Positions 34,622 through 44,852 are shown, numbered from the stretch's first letter. The stretch is 46,152 bases of DNA from an uncultured Saprospiraceae bacterium (GCA_937974625.1 CALJVJ010000089.1:1-46152); one strand, 5' to 3'. The notes: generated by a model from the letters alone, not told the origin. Made by a program: numbers and translations.

Positions 34622-37612
34622 TTAGTTCTTCATTAATCGCATGGCGCCAAGAATATGGCCATCAGATGCTAATTGTAATAAATATACCCCATTAGCATAC
34701 GATTGAATATTAATCACTTGTTGTTGTTTGCCTGCTGCTTGCAGTCCCAAATGCTGAGTAGTTAGTTGTTTACCAAAAATGTCATATACTTTTACTTGTA
34801 CATCGCTTGTTTTTCGTAAATCATATTCCAAAGTTACCTGCTGCCTAGCAGGATTAGGATATGCGGAGATAGCTGTTAATGTTTCGGTATCAACGATACT
34901 AGTCGTTAATGGTTCGCCAAAAGATATCCAATCAATATCCAAGACCCCGTCAAATCCACCTACGCCTGGTTTAACAAAGAACTGTAATTGAGAAATTCGC
35001 TCTGCATCTACAGGGCAAGGTGCGGTAGCAGAAGTACAGTCAGAACCACCAAAACCACCATCCGCATAAGCGCCTGAATAATTATATTCATAAACAGCAT
35101 ATTCTGTAGAAATGGTGTTAGATTGCGCATTGGCATTGGTCACAAAACCTAAGTTATCTTGTAAATCCATTCTCAATTCTGTTCCATCAATACTCACTTT
35201 AGCTCTAACGTAAACTTTATCTCCACTAGCTGCAGCGTTCGCTAAAATTCCTTCACCAACGTCATCATGAATTTTATAAACCAATGGTGTCCACATGCCA
35301 CCAGCGCCATCACCTGTCACAGTCCAAGTATCTCCAGCTATAGAAGTAACTAACCCCGGAACATCAGTAATTTGGTCAGTTGTACTTTCATCTAATTCAT
35401 CATTGTAATTAACCACTCCCGCAGGTACTTCTACAACATCCAAAGAAGACCCGAAAGAAATCCAATCAATGTCCACTGTCCCATTAAATAAACCAACGCC
35501 AGGTTCGATGAAAAATTGAAGATTGGCAATTCTTGCACCATCAACTGGACAAGGTGCAGTATCCGAAGTACAAGGAGAACCACCGAAACCACCGTCGGCA
35601 TAGGCATTAGAATAATCCAATTCGTAGACCACATAATCATTGGTCAAGGTAGTAGAAACAGCATTGGCATTGGTCACAAAATCCATATTGTCTTGTAAAT
35701 CGACTCGCAAAGTTGTACCATCTACAGAAGAACGAGCTTTAACGAATAATTTATTCCCACCAGCTACGGCATTTGCCATAATTAATTCTCCTATTTCGTT
35801 ATGAATGCCATATACGATAGAATTCCACATGCCTGAAGTGCCATCACCTGTGATAGATAATGCTGTTTCCCCATCATAAGAAGTCGTCAAACCAGATACT
35901 TCATTTAAAAACGCATTCGTGTTTTCATCGAATTGGTCGGAATAATTAGCAACGCCTACTGGCCCTAAATCTATTTCCTCTTCGCCCAATGGTTGTCCAA
36001 TCGAAATAAAGTCGATAGTAATTTCTCCATTATAACCACCTTCAATCGGATTTGGATATAATAAAAACTGCGTTATTTTAGATAAGTCAACCGTACAAGG
36101 ACCCATTTCACAAGCTGTTCCGCCATAACCACCATCGGATGAGCCATCAAAATTATATTCAAAAATGGTTAATTCTGGACCAATAATTTTTGTTAAAGAA
36201 GTAGCTGAGGAATGAAAATTTAAAGAATCAACCGCATCAATTCGAAGGGGTACCATTGCGCCATTTGTTTTTGCAGCAATGTATAATTTATTTTTTGCAG
36301 GCCCCATATCCAAAACAACAGGCTCTCCTGTTTCTTTACTATGTAAGGAATAAGAAACAGTGCCAAAAGGAGGAGCTGTACCATCACCAGCGATTACTAA
36401 ATTAGAACCAGACTCAGTCACATTAAAAAGATCACTAGTCGTATATTCTATAGTCTCATTACTGAAATGGTCGCCATAGGATAGAACTGGCGCATCCCCT
36501 GCTGGTTCTAAAGAATTACCAAATGAAAGGTATTCAAAAGTTAATTCTCCCACAAACCCACCAACACCAGGTTCTATAAAAAATACTAATCCAGCAACTC
36601 TTTTGGGGTCAACTGGACAAGGTGCTGTTTCCATCGTACATGGAGTTCCTCCAAATCCTAAATCTGCATATGTGCCTGAGAAATCATATTCAAGTACCGT
36701 ATATTCCGTATCTACAATTTTAGTAATAGACCCTTGTGTTGTGATAAATCCATCTAAATCTCTAATATCACATCTTAAAGCAACACCAGGTACAGAAGAT
36801 TTTACCTTAATAAAAAGCTTATTGGTTCCCGTTACATCAATATCTTGCTCTTCAAAAGTATTTTGATTTCTAATGTTATAACCAATTGCATCCCACATCT
36901 GAGTGGTACCATCACCTGTTAATATCATTTCTGAGCCATTCACCACCATGTTATAGCCTTTGTCAAATAAATCCGCACCAAAAGAAGTGATGGTGCTATC
37001 CGCTTTGTCAAAATGGTCTTGGAAAACATCAGAAACAATTGCGCCAACAGCTTCGTCTCCCACTGCAATATAATCTACTACAACAGAACCATTGAATCCA
37101 CCAGCACCGGGGTCAGTGTAAAAAACTAATTGCTTAATCTTCGTTCCATCAACGGTACATGGAGCGGTATCGGCAGTACAAGGAGTACCACCAAAGCCAC
37201 CATCTTGATAAGTACCAGAAAAATCAAATTCTAAAACCATATATTCAGTGGTCATAGTTTTCGTTAGTCCTGCAAGAGAAGTTAAGAAACCTGCTTCATC
37301 TTGCACATCCATCCGCAATTGTGTACCAATATTACTGGCTTTAACTTTTACAAAGATTTTGTTATTACCTGTTATATCTACCAACGTACCAGCTCCAGTA
37401 GTGGGATCATGGAATTCGTAAGAAAATACATCCCATGGGCCAGTATTAGATGCATTAATCGTCCATTCCGAATTACTTTCACTAGAGGTGTAAGAACCTG
37501 CTCCACCTGTAAAAGCAGGGTCGTTATTATCAAATTCGTCCAGATAAACCTGGGAAAAACCTACACTAGTTAAGAGCATAGTACAAATAAAAAGGAGTAC
37601 ATGTTTTTTCAT
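34622..37612 (-). CDS. Secreted five-repeat protein with T9SS sorting domain
   Basis: A 996-residue protein with a signal peptide (1-20), five tandem repeats of about 180 residues, and a type A T9SS sorting domain (about 915-996, AYPNPARQQVTLEYDL... GVYLLQLASDG). Each repeat has a strand-rich pattern ending in a fixed block: YADGGFGG, a Cys, four to seven residues, PC-P/T-VD, then FF-x-x-PG-x-GGF-x-G and D-W/Y-I-S-F-G. The Cys pairs fall near residues 140, 320, 495, 676 and 854. The repeats resemble galactose-binding-like jelly rolls, as in carbohydrate-binding modules, but no named family is certain. Its place between the glycan-binding lipoprotein and the xylanase suggests a surface or released xylan-binding scaffold. 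Confidence 0.75.
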   Translation of the reverse strand: MKKHVLLFICTMLLTSVGFSQVYLDEFDNNDPAFTGGAGSYTSSESNSEWTINASNTGPWDVFSYEFHDPTTGAGTLVDITGNNKIFVKVKASNIGTQLRMDVQDEAGFLTSLAGLTKTMTTEYMVLEFDFSGTYQDGGFGGTPCTADTAPCTVDGTKIKQLVFYTDPGAGGFNGSVVVDYIAVGDEAVGAIVSDVFQDHFDKADSTITSFGADLFDKGYNMVVNGSEMILTGDGTTQMWDAIGYNIRNQNTFEEQDIDVTGTNKLFIKVKSSVPGVALRCDIRDLDGFITTQGSITKIVDTEYTVLEYDFSGTYADLGFGGTPCTMETAPCPVDPKRVAGLVFFIEPGVGGFVGELTFEYLSFGNSLEPAGDAPVLSYGDHFSNETIEYTTSDLFNVTESGSNLVIAGDGTAPPFGTVSYSLHSKETGEPVVLDMGPAKNKLYIAAKTNGAMVPLRIDAVDSLNFHSSATSLTKIIGPELTIFEYNFDGSSDGGYGGTACEMGPCTVDLSKITQFLLYPNPIEGGYNGEITIDFISIGQPLGEEEIDLGPVGVANYSDQFDENTNAFLNEVSGLTTSYDGETALSITGDGTSGMWNSIVYGIHNEIGELIMANAVAGGNKLFVKARSSVDGTTLRVDLQDNMDFVTNANAVSTTLTNDYVVYELDYSNAYADGGFGGSPCTSDTAPCPVDGARIANLQFFIEPGVGLFNGTVDIDWISFGSSLDVVEVPAGVVNYNDELDESTTDQITDVPGLVTSIAGDTWTVTGDGAGGMWTPLVYKIHDDVGEGILANAAASGDKVYVRAKVSIDGTELRMDLQDNLGFVTNANAQSNTISTEYAVYEYNYSGAYADGGFGGSDCTSATAPCPVDAERISQLQFFVKPGVGGFDGVLDIDWISFGEPLTTSIVDTETLTAISAYPNPARQQVTLEYDLRKTSDVQVKVYDIFGKQLTTQHLGLQAAGKQQQVINIQSYANGVYLLQLASDGHILGAMRLMKN

Positions 37613-37651
37613 GTTAAAGCTGATTTTCGGTTTAAAAAAATTGGTTGTTAT

Positions 37652-38752
37652 TTATAAAATTTCAACAAATCGAATATTATCCACATTGACTTCTAATTGT
37701 TCATTAGTATCATCTGCATCAATAAGTTGAATTTTTAATGTTTTTACTTTGGTAGGGTCGACTATAAAATCGTTTAAATCTTGAAATCGATTGAGTGGAA
37801 CGGAAAATCTTTGCCATCCATCCCAATCTACTTTTACGGTCAAGGCGAAATCATTTGGAGAACCATCCTTCTCTAAAAGGACTAAAATCATATTGGTCTT
37901 TTTACGACCATTATTATGGATATCCATTTCTACTAGCGTGTTGTTAGCGTCCGTTGTAATGCCAAAGGTTTGGAATTGCTCTACATCCCAAGTGTGGTTT
38001 TCTGCCCCACCAATCCAGCTAATATTTAGATCATCTTTACCACTTATTTTTAAATAGTTGCCATTGATTGGTTCTGGTACGCTATTTTGAACTGCAGTAT
38101 TTTTATTCTGGTCAATGCTTCCTCTAAAAATCCATTTCTCTGTTTCTGAACGGATGCCATTGCCATCAAAATCATTGACTAAGATTGGATTGACGGTAAA
38201 GAAATTAATTGGAGAACGGGTAAATCCACCATTGGCAAACATGCTAATTCTTCCTTTTTCTACCCCCTCAGGGACTTTAATAATCATTGAATCAGGAGCA
38301 GCTGTGATGATTTCAGCTTGAACACTATCAAAAAACCACGCAGTCAAAGGTTCATAGAAATTTTTTCCTTTAATGGTAATTGTCTCGCCAACAGCCGCAG
38401 AAGCAGGGGTGAAACTGAAAATCTCTGGTGGTTCGAGAGTTATCCTAAAATTAGTCGTCACTGACCCTCCGTCCGTTGTCAAAGTAATCACATGTTCTCC
38501 TAGAGGAATGTTGGTAGCGATTCTTAATAATAAAGCATTTTCAGCATTATAAGCGTTGTTGAAATTAACGACTTGGTCGCTAAATTTAACTTCCTTAATA
38601 TTTGCTAGATTAACTCCTTGAATAGTTACGAGGGTTTCCGCTGGTCCAAAAGCTGGTTCAATGCTTTCAATAACGGGCGGTCCAACATCTTTTCTACATG
38701 CCGCAAATAAAAGGGCAAACAAGCAAAAAAAGATAAATTTTCTTATTAACAT
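37652..38752 (-). CDS. IPT/TIG surface glycan-binding lipoprotein
   Basis: A 366-residue lipoprotein (Cys19 in FAAC). Two IPT/TIG immunoglobulin-like domains follow (about 25-107, beginning PPVIESIEPAFGPAETLVTI, and 108-190, beginning PPEIFSFTPASAAVGETITI). The C-terminal half is a jelly-roll-like domain (ISWIGGAENHTWDVEQF, then VKVDWDGWQRFSVPL, then VNVDNIRF). This is the architecture of the surface glycan-binding proteins that replace SusE/SusF in xylan and other loci of Bacteroidota. It would hold polysaccharide at the cell surface for SusC/SusD. It lies 43 nt after susD and 39 nt ahead of the five-repeat gene, so the genes are probably one transcript. Confidence 0.85.
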   Translation of the reverse strand: MLIRKFIFFCLFALLFAACRKDVGPPVIESIEPAFGPAETLVTIQGVNLANIKEVKFSDQVVNFNNAYNAENALLLRIATNIPLGEHVITLTTDGGSVTTNFRITLEPPEIFSFTPASAAVGETITIKGKNFYEPLTAWFFDSVQAEIITAAPDSMIIKVPEGVEKGRISMFANGGFTRSPINFFTVNPILVNDFDGNGIRSETEKWIFRGSIDQNKNTAVQNSVPEPINGNYLKISGKDDLNISWIGGAENHTWDVEQFQTFGITTDANNTLVEMDIHNNGRKKTNMILVLLEKDGSPNDFALTVKVDWDGWQRFSVPLNRFQDLNDFIVDPTKVKTLKIQLIDADDTNEQLEVNVDNIRFVEIL

Positions 38753-38795
38753 AGTTTTATATTTGAAACACTACGGATAAATTCTGTGCTACCGA

Positions 38796-40280
38796 TTAGT
38801 ACCCTGGATTTTGTTCTAATTTAGGATTTACCTCTATTTCAGAACTTGGAATTGGGAATAATAAATTATGGTCATCTAAATTTTTTCCATGTAAAGTCAT
38901 GATTTCTACGGCTTTTCCTGACCGCAATAAATCGAACCAACGATGTCCTTCAAAAGCAAATTCTGCTCGTCTCTCTTGTAATACATCATCCGCGTCAAAA
39001 CTATCTACTGCTGGTAAACCAGCTCTAGTACGCACTTGATTAAAAGCAGCTAAAGCAGTTGGGTCAGAAGCAACGCCACCTTGTATAATCATAATAGCTT
39101 CTGCATAAGTCAGTAAGACATCAGAATAGCGAATGACATGCGCATTTTGAGGGGTACTCATAAAGCAAATGTTTGAGCCGCTACCCACTACGTATTTTTT
39201 GATATTGGCGCTTACTGCCGAAGCACCTCTTGATGGATACGTATAGCCACCGTCACCAGCATTGATAGATGGATAATGTGCATTGGGTAGCATAATACTG
39301 GTATATCGACGCAAGTCATCTTTTTTAATGGCGTCTATAATTGTCGTATTGGGGTTATTTAGCATCGGTGCGGTAGGAATCTGAGAGCCCCAGCCATCTC
39401 GGTCTTTTGTAATCCCTTCACCCCAAGGAGCAAAAAAGGCTTGCATGGCATTACCTGTTCCAAAAGGACCGCAGCCAGTATATTGGACTTGGAAAACGGA
39501 CTCTTCATTATTGTCGCTTGTCGCTAATTCGAAATTATCATTATAATCCTCCATCAATTTATAAACGCCTAAGTCTATTACCGATTTGGCTATATCTCTA
39601 GCTGCTACATAATCTCTAGTAGTTAAATTCACTTTTGCTAAAAATGCTAAAGCAGCTCCTTTGGTTGCTCTACCTGCATCAGAACCAGTTCTAGTTATAG
39701 GCAAATATTGTCCAGCAAATTCAAAATCTGCTTTGATTAACTCATAAACATCATCCGTACTAGACCGGGGATAAAATAATTCTCTATCGAGGGAAGGGGC
39801 TTCTGTAATTAAAGGCACGCCTCCATATATTCTAACTAAATCAAAATAAGCAACGGCTCTTAAAAAGCGGGCTTCGGCTGAAAAGGTATTTTTGGCTGTT
39901 TCAGGAATATCCATTCCCGCTACTTTCTCAATGACCACATTTGCCAAAGTGACTTGTCTATAATGGATGGCCCAATAATTAGCTACAGGAATATTATCGG
40001 CAGCAACCGTAAAGTTGTCAATTGGCGTAAAATCGGGGTCTGTTCCTCCAGCTTGAGAATTATCAGATGGAATCTCTGTAATCATCCAACCTTTTCCTAT
40101 CCATTCAACGTCTATCATTGGCGAATAAGCTGCCAAGATTGCTTTGTCTGCATCTGATTCTGTTTTATAAAAAAGGTCGGTTGTTAGTTGGTCTAGCGGT
40201 TGTTTATCTAGTAGTTCACCGCAAGCACAACAGCCTATGATGGCGAATAAGGATAATAATTTTATTAGATTATTTTTCAT
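38796..40280 (-). CDS. RagB/SusD family nutrient-binding outer-membrane lipoprotein
   Basis: A 494-residue SusD-like lipoprotein (lipobox IIGC, Cys17). The N-terminal KQPLDQLTTDLFYKTESDADKA is the classic SusD start, followed by TPR-like helices (ARFLRAVAYFDLVRIYGGVP) and the C-terminal region with VIRYSDVLLTYAEA, LQERRAEFAFEGHRWFDLLR and the IPSSEIEVNPKLEQNPGY ending. SusD caps the SusC transporter and captures the oligosaccharide at the surface. ATG at 40280 is chosen over the in-frame GTG at 40301. It follows the SusC gene by 69 nt. The ligand is inferred to be xylan-derived from the GH10 gene downstream. Confidence 0.95.
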   Translation of the reverse strand: MKNNLIKLLSLFAIIGCCACGELLDKQPLDQLTTDLFYKTESDADKAILAAYSPMIDVEWIGKGWMITEIPSDNSQAGGTDPDFTPIDNFTVAADNIPVANYWAIHYRQVTLANVVIEKVAGMDIPETAKNTFSAEARFLRAVAYFDLVRIYGGVPLITEAPSLDRELFYPRSSTDDVYELIKADFEFAGQYLPITRTGSDAGRATKGAALAFLAKVNLTTRDYVAARDIAKSVIDLGVYKLMEDYNDNFELATSDNNEESVFQVQYTGCGPFGTGNAMQAFFAPWGEGITKDRDGWGSQIPTAPMLNNPNTTIIDAIKKDDLRRYTSIMLPNAHYPSINAGDGGYTYPSRGASAVSANIKKYVVGSGSNICFMSTPQNAHVIRYSDVLLTYAEAIMIIQGGVASDPTALAAFNQVRTRAGLPAVDSFDADDVLQERRAEFAFEGHRWFDLLRSGKAVEIMTLHGKNLDDHNLLFPIPSSEIEVNPKLEQNPGY

Positions 40281-40349
40281 AATTATTATTTTGAAAATCA
40301 CTCGATGATTCCAGCGAAGAGACTGAAAATAACGTGATAATATATCTTC

Positions 40350-43300
40350 TTAAAAATTTATATTAATCCCTGCTGTGAAAGAACGGGAAATTGGATAACG
40401 ACCATTTTCTACACCATTAATCAAAGGGTTCTGATTAAAAGAGCCTATTTCTGGGTCGTAGCCAGAATAATCTGTCCAAGTTTTTAAATTTTGTGCACTG
40501 ATATAAGCGCGCATAGATTGTATTTTGACTCGGCGCATCCAATTTTTTGGAAAAGTATAACCGAGAGATACATTTTTCAATCGGACAAATGTACCATCTT
40601 CAATAAATCGAGAAGAAACTCTTCTATTGGAATTAGGGTCTGGACCAGTTGCTCTTGGTACTTCATCATCAGGCATGCCTGGTCGAGAGCGGTCAATCAC
40701 TCGAACGGACTGATTGGCTAAACCTGCCATCCCTTCTATATCTCTACGAATTAGATTTAATATTTCATTACCAAAAACACCTTGGAAGAAGAAGCTAAAG
40801 TCCACCCCTTTATAACTAAAATTATTGGTCATGTTCAAGGTGAAATCTGGATGTGGACTGCCTATAAAAGTTTGGTCTAAATCATTAATAATTCCATCAT
40901 TATTTAAATCTTTAAACTTAATATCTCCCGCTCTTGTCCCATCTTGTTGGAAAGGGCTTTCAACTACCTCCGCTTGACTTTGAAAGATACCATCCGTTAC
41001 ATAGCCATAAAACTGACTAATTGGTTGCCCTTCTTCTGTCCGAGTAACAGGGATTCTTTGGATGAGTCCAATAAGATTACCGTTTGACCCTAAGCTAATC
41101 ACTTCATTTCTGTTAACAGAAAAGTTGATGCCTGTTCTCCAAGAAAAAGCACCAGTGGTGTTTTGGGTATTTAAGGTAAGTTCTATACCTTGGTTTTCAA
41201 TCTCTCCGATGTTGACAAAAGGTGCATTCAAACTACCTGCTGTTAATGGAATTAAAGCAGGCAACAGCATTCCATCCGCTTTTTTTACATAATAATCAGC
41301 GATAACTTCTATTCGATTATTGAATAAACCTAAGTCTATACCAATATTAGTTTGGTAAGAGGATTCCCAACGAACATCTGGATTAGCGATATTATCTGGT
41401 GCAAAACCTGTAACTAATTGGTCGCCTAAAGCAACGTTGATAGACCGTAAATTAGCGCTATAAGAGTATAAGCCAATTTCTTGATTCCCTACCGTTCCTA
41501 TACCTATTCTAATTTTTAAATTATCAATAGCGTCGACCTCTTTTAAAAAAGCTTCATTGGATGCTCGCCAAGCAAAGGCTGCTGATGGAAATACCCCATA
41601 TCGATTATTCGGCCCAAATCGAGAAGAACCATCTACCCGAACGGTACCTGTTAATAAATAGCGGTCTTCAAAGCCATAATTAAATCGACCAAAATAAGAA
41701 ACCAACGCCCAGTGTCCTGCACCACCACCATTCTGTTGTTGGCCTGCATCTCCTAAAGACAATTGTTGTAAATCGTTGGTAGGTAAATTATCTCTAGAAG
41801 CAAATAGATATTCATACGTTCCTTCTTGGGCTTCAAAACCTAAAAGGGCAGTCACATTATGTTTGTCTGCTATTTTTTTATTGAAAGTTAATAAATGCTT
41901 ATTAATCCAAAATAAGCTATTGTTCAAATTTCGACGCACGCCTGATTTACCAAAAAAGTTACCTCTTTCAAACTGTGGAAAGAAGGTATTATGATTGGAA
42001 TAAATAATATCTGCTCCAAATTCTGTTCTATATTTTAACCAAGGAAATAAATCTACTTCTGCGTATAAATTAGAAAGGATTCTAGTCTTTGTATTAACAT
42101 CTTGAGTCTCCAATGCTCTTGCTACAGGATTATCAAATGATAAAGTAATTTCCTCTTGTGGACCAGCAAAAGAGCCATCGGCATTTCTTACGGGAGCATT
42201 TGGCACGGCTAATAAAGCAGTATAAACAACACCGCTACTATTATCATTAAAAGTGATGTTTTCACTCGTTCTACTTGCCAAGAAACTGTTTCCAATACGC
42301 ACTCGGTCAGAGAAGGAATGGTCTAGATTTATCTTGGCAGAAAGTCGAGTAAAATCAGAACCCACCACAATGCCTTCTTTGAAATTATAGCCACCAGATA
42401 AAGCAAATTTTGTTTTTTCAGAACCACCCGAAACCGTCAATTGATAATTTTGAGTAGCTGCTTGACGAAAAACAGCATCTTGCCAATCCGTTCCTTTTCC
42501 TAATAGTTCAGGATTTCTAAATTCTTCGATTAATGTAAATCCAATGTCACCATAATATTCTGCATACTGGCGCAAGTCTAAAACGGGGACTTTAGAAGCT
42601 AATTCCTGTATACCATAATAGCTTTCTAAACTAATATTGGATTTCCCTGCTTTTCCTCTTTTTGTAGTGATTAAGACAACACCGTTAGCTGCTCTTGCTC
42701 CATAAATAGCCGTTGCAGAGGCATCCTTTAAGATTTCAATAGATTCAATATCACTAGGATTGACAGTATTCAGCGCATTAGAGTTTTGACCACCACCATC
42801 TAATTCACTAAAATTAGAAGAGGTGCCTTGATTATCATTTACCACAGGAATCCCATCTATCACATATAATGGTTCGGCAGAAAGGGTAGAACCAATTCCT
42901 CGAATACGGATAGAAACACCACCACCAGGAGCGCCTGAATTCTGGGTAACTTGTACACCTGCTGCTCTTCCTTGCAGCGCTTGGTCCAAGCCCGTTGCAG
43001 GCAAAGCTTTAATTTCTTTTTCTCCAACGGATGATAAAGCGCCCGTTAAATCACTTCTTTTTTGTGTGCCATAACCGACGACGACTACCTCTTCTAATTG
43101 CTTGGCATCTGATTCCAAATAAATCTCCCCCAATTTAGGATTTCGGACTTTAATTTCTTTTTCATTATACCCGATATAACTAAAAACTAGGGTTGCGCCT
43201 TCTTCTACTTCTAATGAAAATTTACCATCAAAATCAGTAGCGGTTCCGACATCTTTTCCTTTGACCAAAATATTTACACCGATTAATGGTTCGTTATTAT

Positions 43301-43709
43301 CAATATCGTAGACGGTTCCAGAAACGGTAATAATAGCTTTTTGGACATTTGATATGGTCTTTTTCTTTTTAGTAGCGACCTTATTAGAAATAGCTGATTC
43401 GACTTTAATAATATAGGTTTCCTCCCCTAATTTTTTAAAATCAAAGGTTGATTTACGTTGCAATTCTTTTAACTCTGCTTCTACTGATTGATGCTTAATA
43501 GACCAATCGGTGATTTGCTTTCCAGCAATTTGTTCTACGTCATAAACAATATTGACTTGGTAAACGGTAGCAACTTCATCAATGGCTTTAGAGAGCGGAA
43601 TCGTTTTTTTCTGGAAACTACTTTGATTTTTTATAGCTGTTTTACCCAATACAGGAAAACAGCATAGACCAATGAGTAAGTAAAAAGTAAAATGTTGAAG
43701 TATTTTCAT
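40350..43709 (-). CDS. SusC/RagA family TonB-linked transporter with STN signalling domain
   Basis: An 1119-residue outer-membrane transporter. In order: signal peptide (1-23), STN secretin/TonB N-terminal domain (about 35-102, IPLSKAIDEVATVYQVNIVYD), carboxypeptidase-regulatory-like domain (about 127-205, VSGTVYDIDNNEPLIGVNIL), the SusC box VVVGYGTQKRSDLTGALSSV near 215, the plug with GAPGGGVSIRIRGIGS and YVIDGIPV, and the barrel, ending SRSFTAGININF. The STN domain is the part that touches a FecR-type anti-sigma factor, and the FecR gene sits 40 nt upstream. So this transporter probably both imports xylo-oligosaccharides with SusD and reports them. ATG at 43709 is preferred to the TTG at 43724. 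Confidence 0.96.
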   Translation of the reverse strand: MKILQHFTFYLLIGLCCFPVLGKTAIKNQSSFQKKTIPLSKAIDEVATVYQVNIVYDVEQIAGKQITDWSIKHQSVEAELKELQRKSTFDFKKLGEETYIIKVESAISNKVATKKKKTISNVQKAIITVSGTVYDIDNNEPLIGVNILVKGKDVGTATDFDGKFSLEVEEGATLVFSYIGYNEKEIKVRNPKLGEIYLESDAKQLEEVVVVGYGTQKRSDLTGALSSVGEKEIKALPATGLDQALQGRAAGVQVTQNSGAPGGGVSIRIRGIGSTLSAEPLYVIDGIPVVNDNQGTSSNFSELDGGGQNSNALNTVNPSDIESIEILKDASATAIYGARAANGVVLITTKRGKAGKSNISLESYYGIQELASKVPVLDLRQYAEYYGDIGFTLIEEFRNPELLGKGTDWQDAVFRQAATQNYQLTVSGGSEKTKFALSGGYNFKEGIVVGSDFTRLSAKINLDHSFSDRVRIGNSFLASRTSENITFNDNSSGVVYTALLAVPNAPVRNADGSFAGPQEEITLSFDNPVARALETQDVNTKTRILSNLYAEVDLFPWLKYRTEFGADIIYSNHNTFFPQFERGNFFGKSGVRRNLNNSLFWINKHLLTFNKKIADKHNVTALLGFEAQEGTYEYLFASRDNLPTNDLQQLSLGDAGQQQNGGGAGHWALVSYFGRFNYGFEDRYLLTGTVRVDGSSRFGPNNRYGVFPSAAFAWRASNEAFLKEVDAIDNLKIRIGIGTVGNQEIGLYSYSANLRSINVALGDQLVTGFAPDNIANPDVRWESSYQTNIGIDLGLFNNRIEVIADYYVKKADGMLLPALIPLTAGSLNAPFVNIGEIENQGIELTLNTQNTTGAFSWRTGINFSVNRNEVISLGSNGNLIGLIQRIPVTRTEEGQPISQFYGYVTDGIFQSQAEVVESPFQQDGTRAGDIKFKDLNNDGIINDLDQTFIGSPHPDFTLNMTNNFSYKGVDFSFFFQGVFGNEILNLIRRDIEGMAGLANQSVRVIDRSRPGMPDDEVPRATGPDPNSNRRVSSRFIEDGTFVRLKNVSLGYTFPKNWMRRVKIQSMRAYISAQNLKTWTDYSGYDPEIGSFNQNPLINGVENGRYPISRSFTAGININF

Positions 43710-43749
43710 ATGCTGAATTTTCAATTTCTTTTAGTCAAATCAGATTAAG

Positions 43750-44766
43750 TTATTTTATCAAATAAGCTTTAGTAGTTAATTGCTCAATCTGCAAGTCATA
43801 TATTTCTGAAAGTGCCTTTAATAATAATTCAGGGTCATTTTTCGGAATGGTTGCTGTAATTTTCCGTTTCAATAAATTTTGGTCGTTGACGGTTACCTTC
43901 CAATCAAATTCATCTTTTAGTCGTTGAATTACTTTTGCAATAGTGAGTTCTTTAAACACCATTCGTTTAAATCGCCAAGCACTAACGGCATCTACATCAG
44001 CAGTTCGTCGGTCATATTTATCACTTCCCTCAATTTGGACTAATTCCCCAGGTTCCATTTTTATGATAGGATATTTAGGAATAGACAGAGCAACGGCGCC
44101 TTCCAAAAGTGCTACTTCAAAAGCAGTTGCTCTTTGTTTTACATTAAAGGAAGTACCCAATACTTGAATGGTTCCTTTATTTGTTTGAACAATAAATTGT
44201 TCATTATCCGATTTCTTTATGATTTCAAAAAAAGCTTCTCCATCTAATTGCACTTCTCGCTGTGTATTAGTTGTCCAGTGTTCTTTGAAAATAAGGCTTG
44301 AATTTGCATTCAAAATCACTTTACTCCCATCTGGTAAAAGATGTGTTTTTACTTCTCCGTAATTGGTTGTCAACTGTATTGTTGCAGTTGTGGGAGCCAG
44401 AAAAAACTGCCATACACCGATGGAGAGCAGGAATAATATACTAGCGGCAGTAGAGATAACTTTTAGGCTATTTATTTTAGTTACTTTTTTCTTAGGAAGG
44501 GAGACTAATTTTGTAGGTTGTTCTATTTGTAGGTTATTTATTTCTTTTTTAAAATCTAAAAATGCCTCTAAAACTTCTTCATCAGAAGGAAGCAATGCCA
44601 ATGATAGAACTAAAGCCTTCGCCTCTTCAAAAACTGCTCGTTGTTCTGGAAATTGAAATAGTTGTTGTTCCCAATATTGCACAGATTGAGCAGTTGGCTG
44701 CAGGCAGTGATTTTGAAAATGCTCAGAAGTTGCTAAAGACGCTACCGTCATGTTGTTTAAATCCAT
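43750..44766 (-). CDS. FecR family anti-sigma factor
   Basis: A 338-residue inner-membrane protein. The N-terminal 100 residues are cytoplasmic and would hold the sigma factor, the membrane helix is at about 102-123, and the periplasmic part has a FecR domain (about 133-225, NYGEVKTHLLPDGSKVILNANS and VQLDGEAFFEI, then VLGTSFNVK) and a C-terminal DUF4974 domain (about 265-338, FKELTIAKVIQRLKDEFDWK) that resembles an STN fold. It should pass the signal from the SusC STN domain to the ECF sigma factor encoded upstream. ATG at 44766. The gap to the sigma gene is 142 nt and holds two overlapping hairpins. Confidence 0.93.
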   Translation of the reverse strand: MDLNNMTVASLATSEHFQNHCLQPTAQSVQYWEQQLFQFPEQRAVFEEAKALVLSLALLPSDEEVLEAFLDFKKEINNLQIEQPTKLVSLPKKKVTKINSLKVISTAASILFLLSIGVWQFFLAPTTATIQLTTNYGEVKTHLLPDGSKVILNANSSLIFKEHWTTNTQREVQLDGEAFFEIIKKSDNEQFIVQTNKGTIQVLGTSFNVKQRATAFEVALLEGAVALSIPKYPIIKMEPGELVQIEGSDKYDRRTADVDAVSAWRFKRMVFKELTIAKVIQRLKDEFDWKVTVNDQNLLKRKITATIPKNDPELLLKALSEIYDLQIEQLTTKAYLIK

Positions 44767-44798
44767 TTTTTTAGTGTAAATGCGTTGTCCAAATGGGG

Positions 44799-44852
44799 GA
44801 GGGAATAGTGACTCAAATTACAGGAAAAGTATTCCCTCTATATGTAAGAGGA
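44799..44852 (-). other. Two mutually exclusive hairpins between sigma and fecR genes
   Basis: GAGGGAATA (44799-44807) and TATTCCCTC (44830-44838) form a perfect 9-bp stem around 22 nt. The bases CCTC at 44835-44838 can instead pair within a short stem with AGAGG near 44847-44852. On the minus-strand transcript the small hairpin comes first. Confidence 0.35.

Noticed and set aside
34622-37612. Tandem DNA repeats within the five-repeat gene as a recombination hot spot.
   Set aside because: The similarity is clear in protein but has drifted at DNA level apart from short blocks around the Cys motif.
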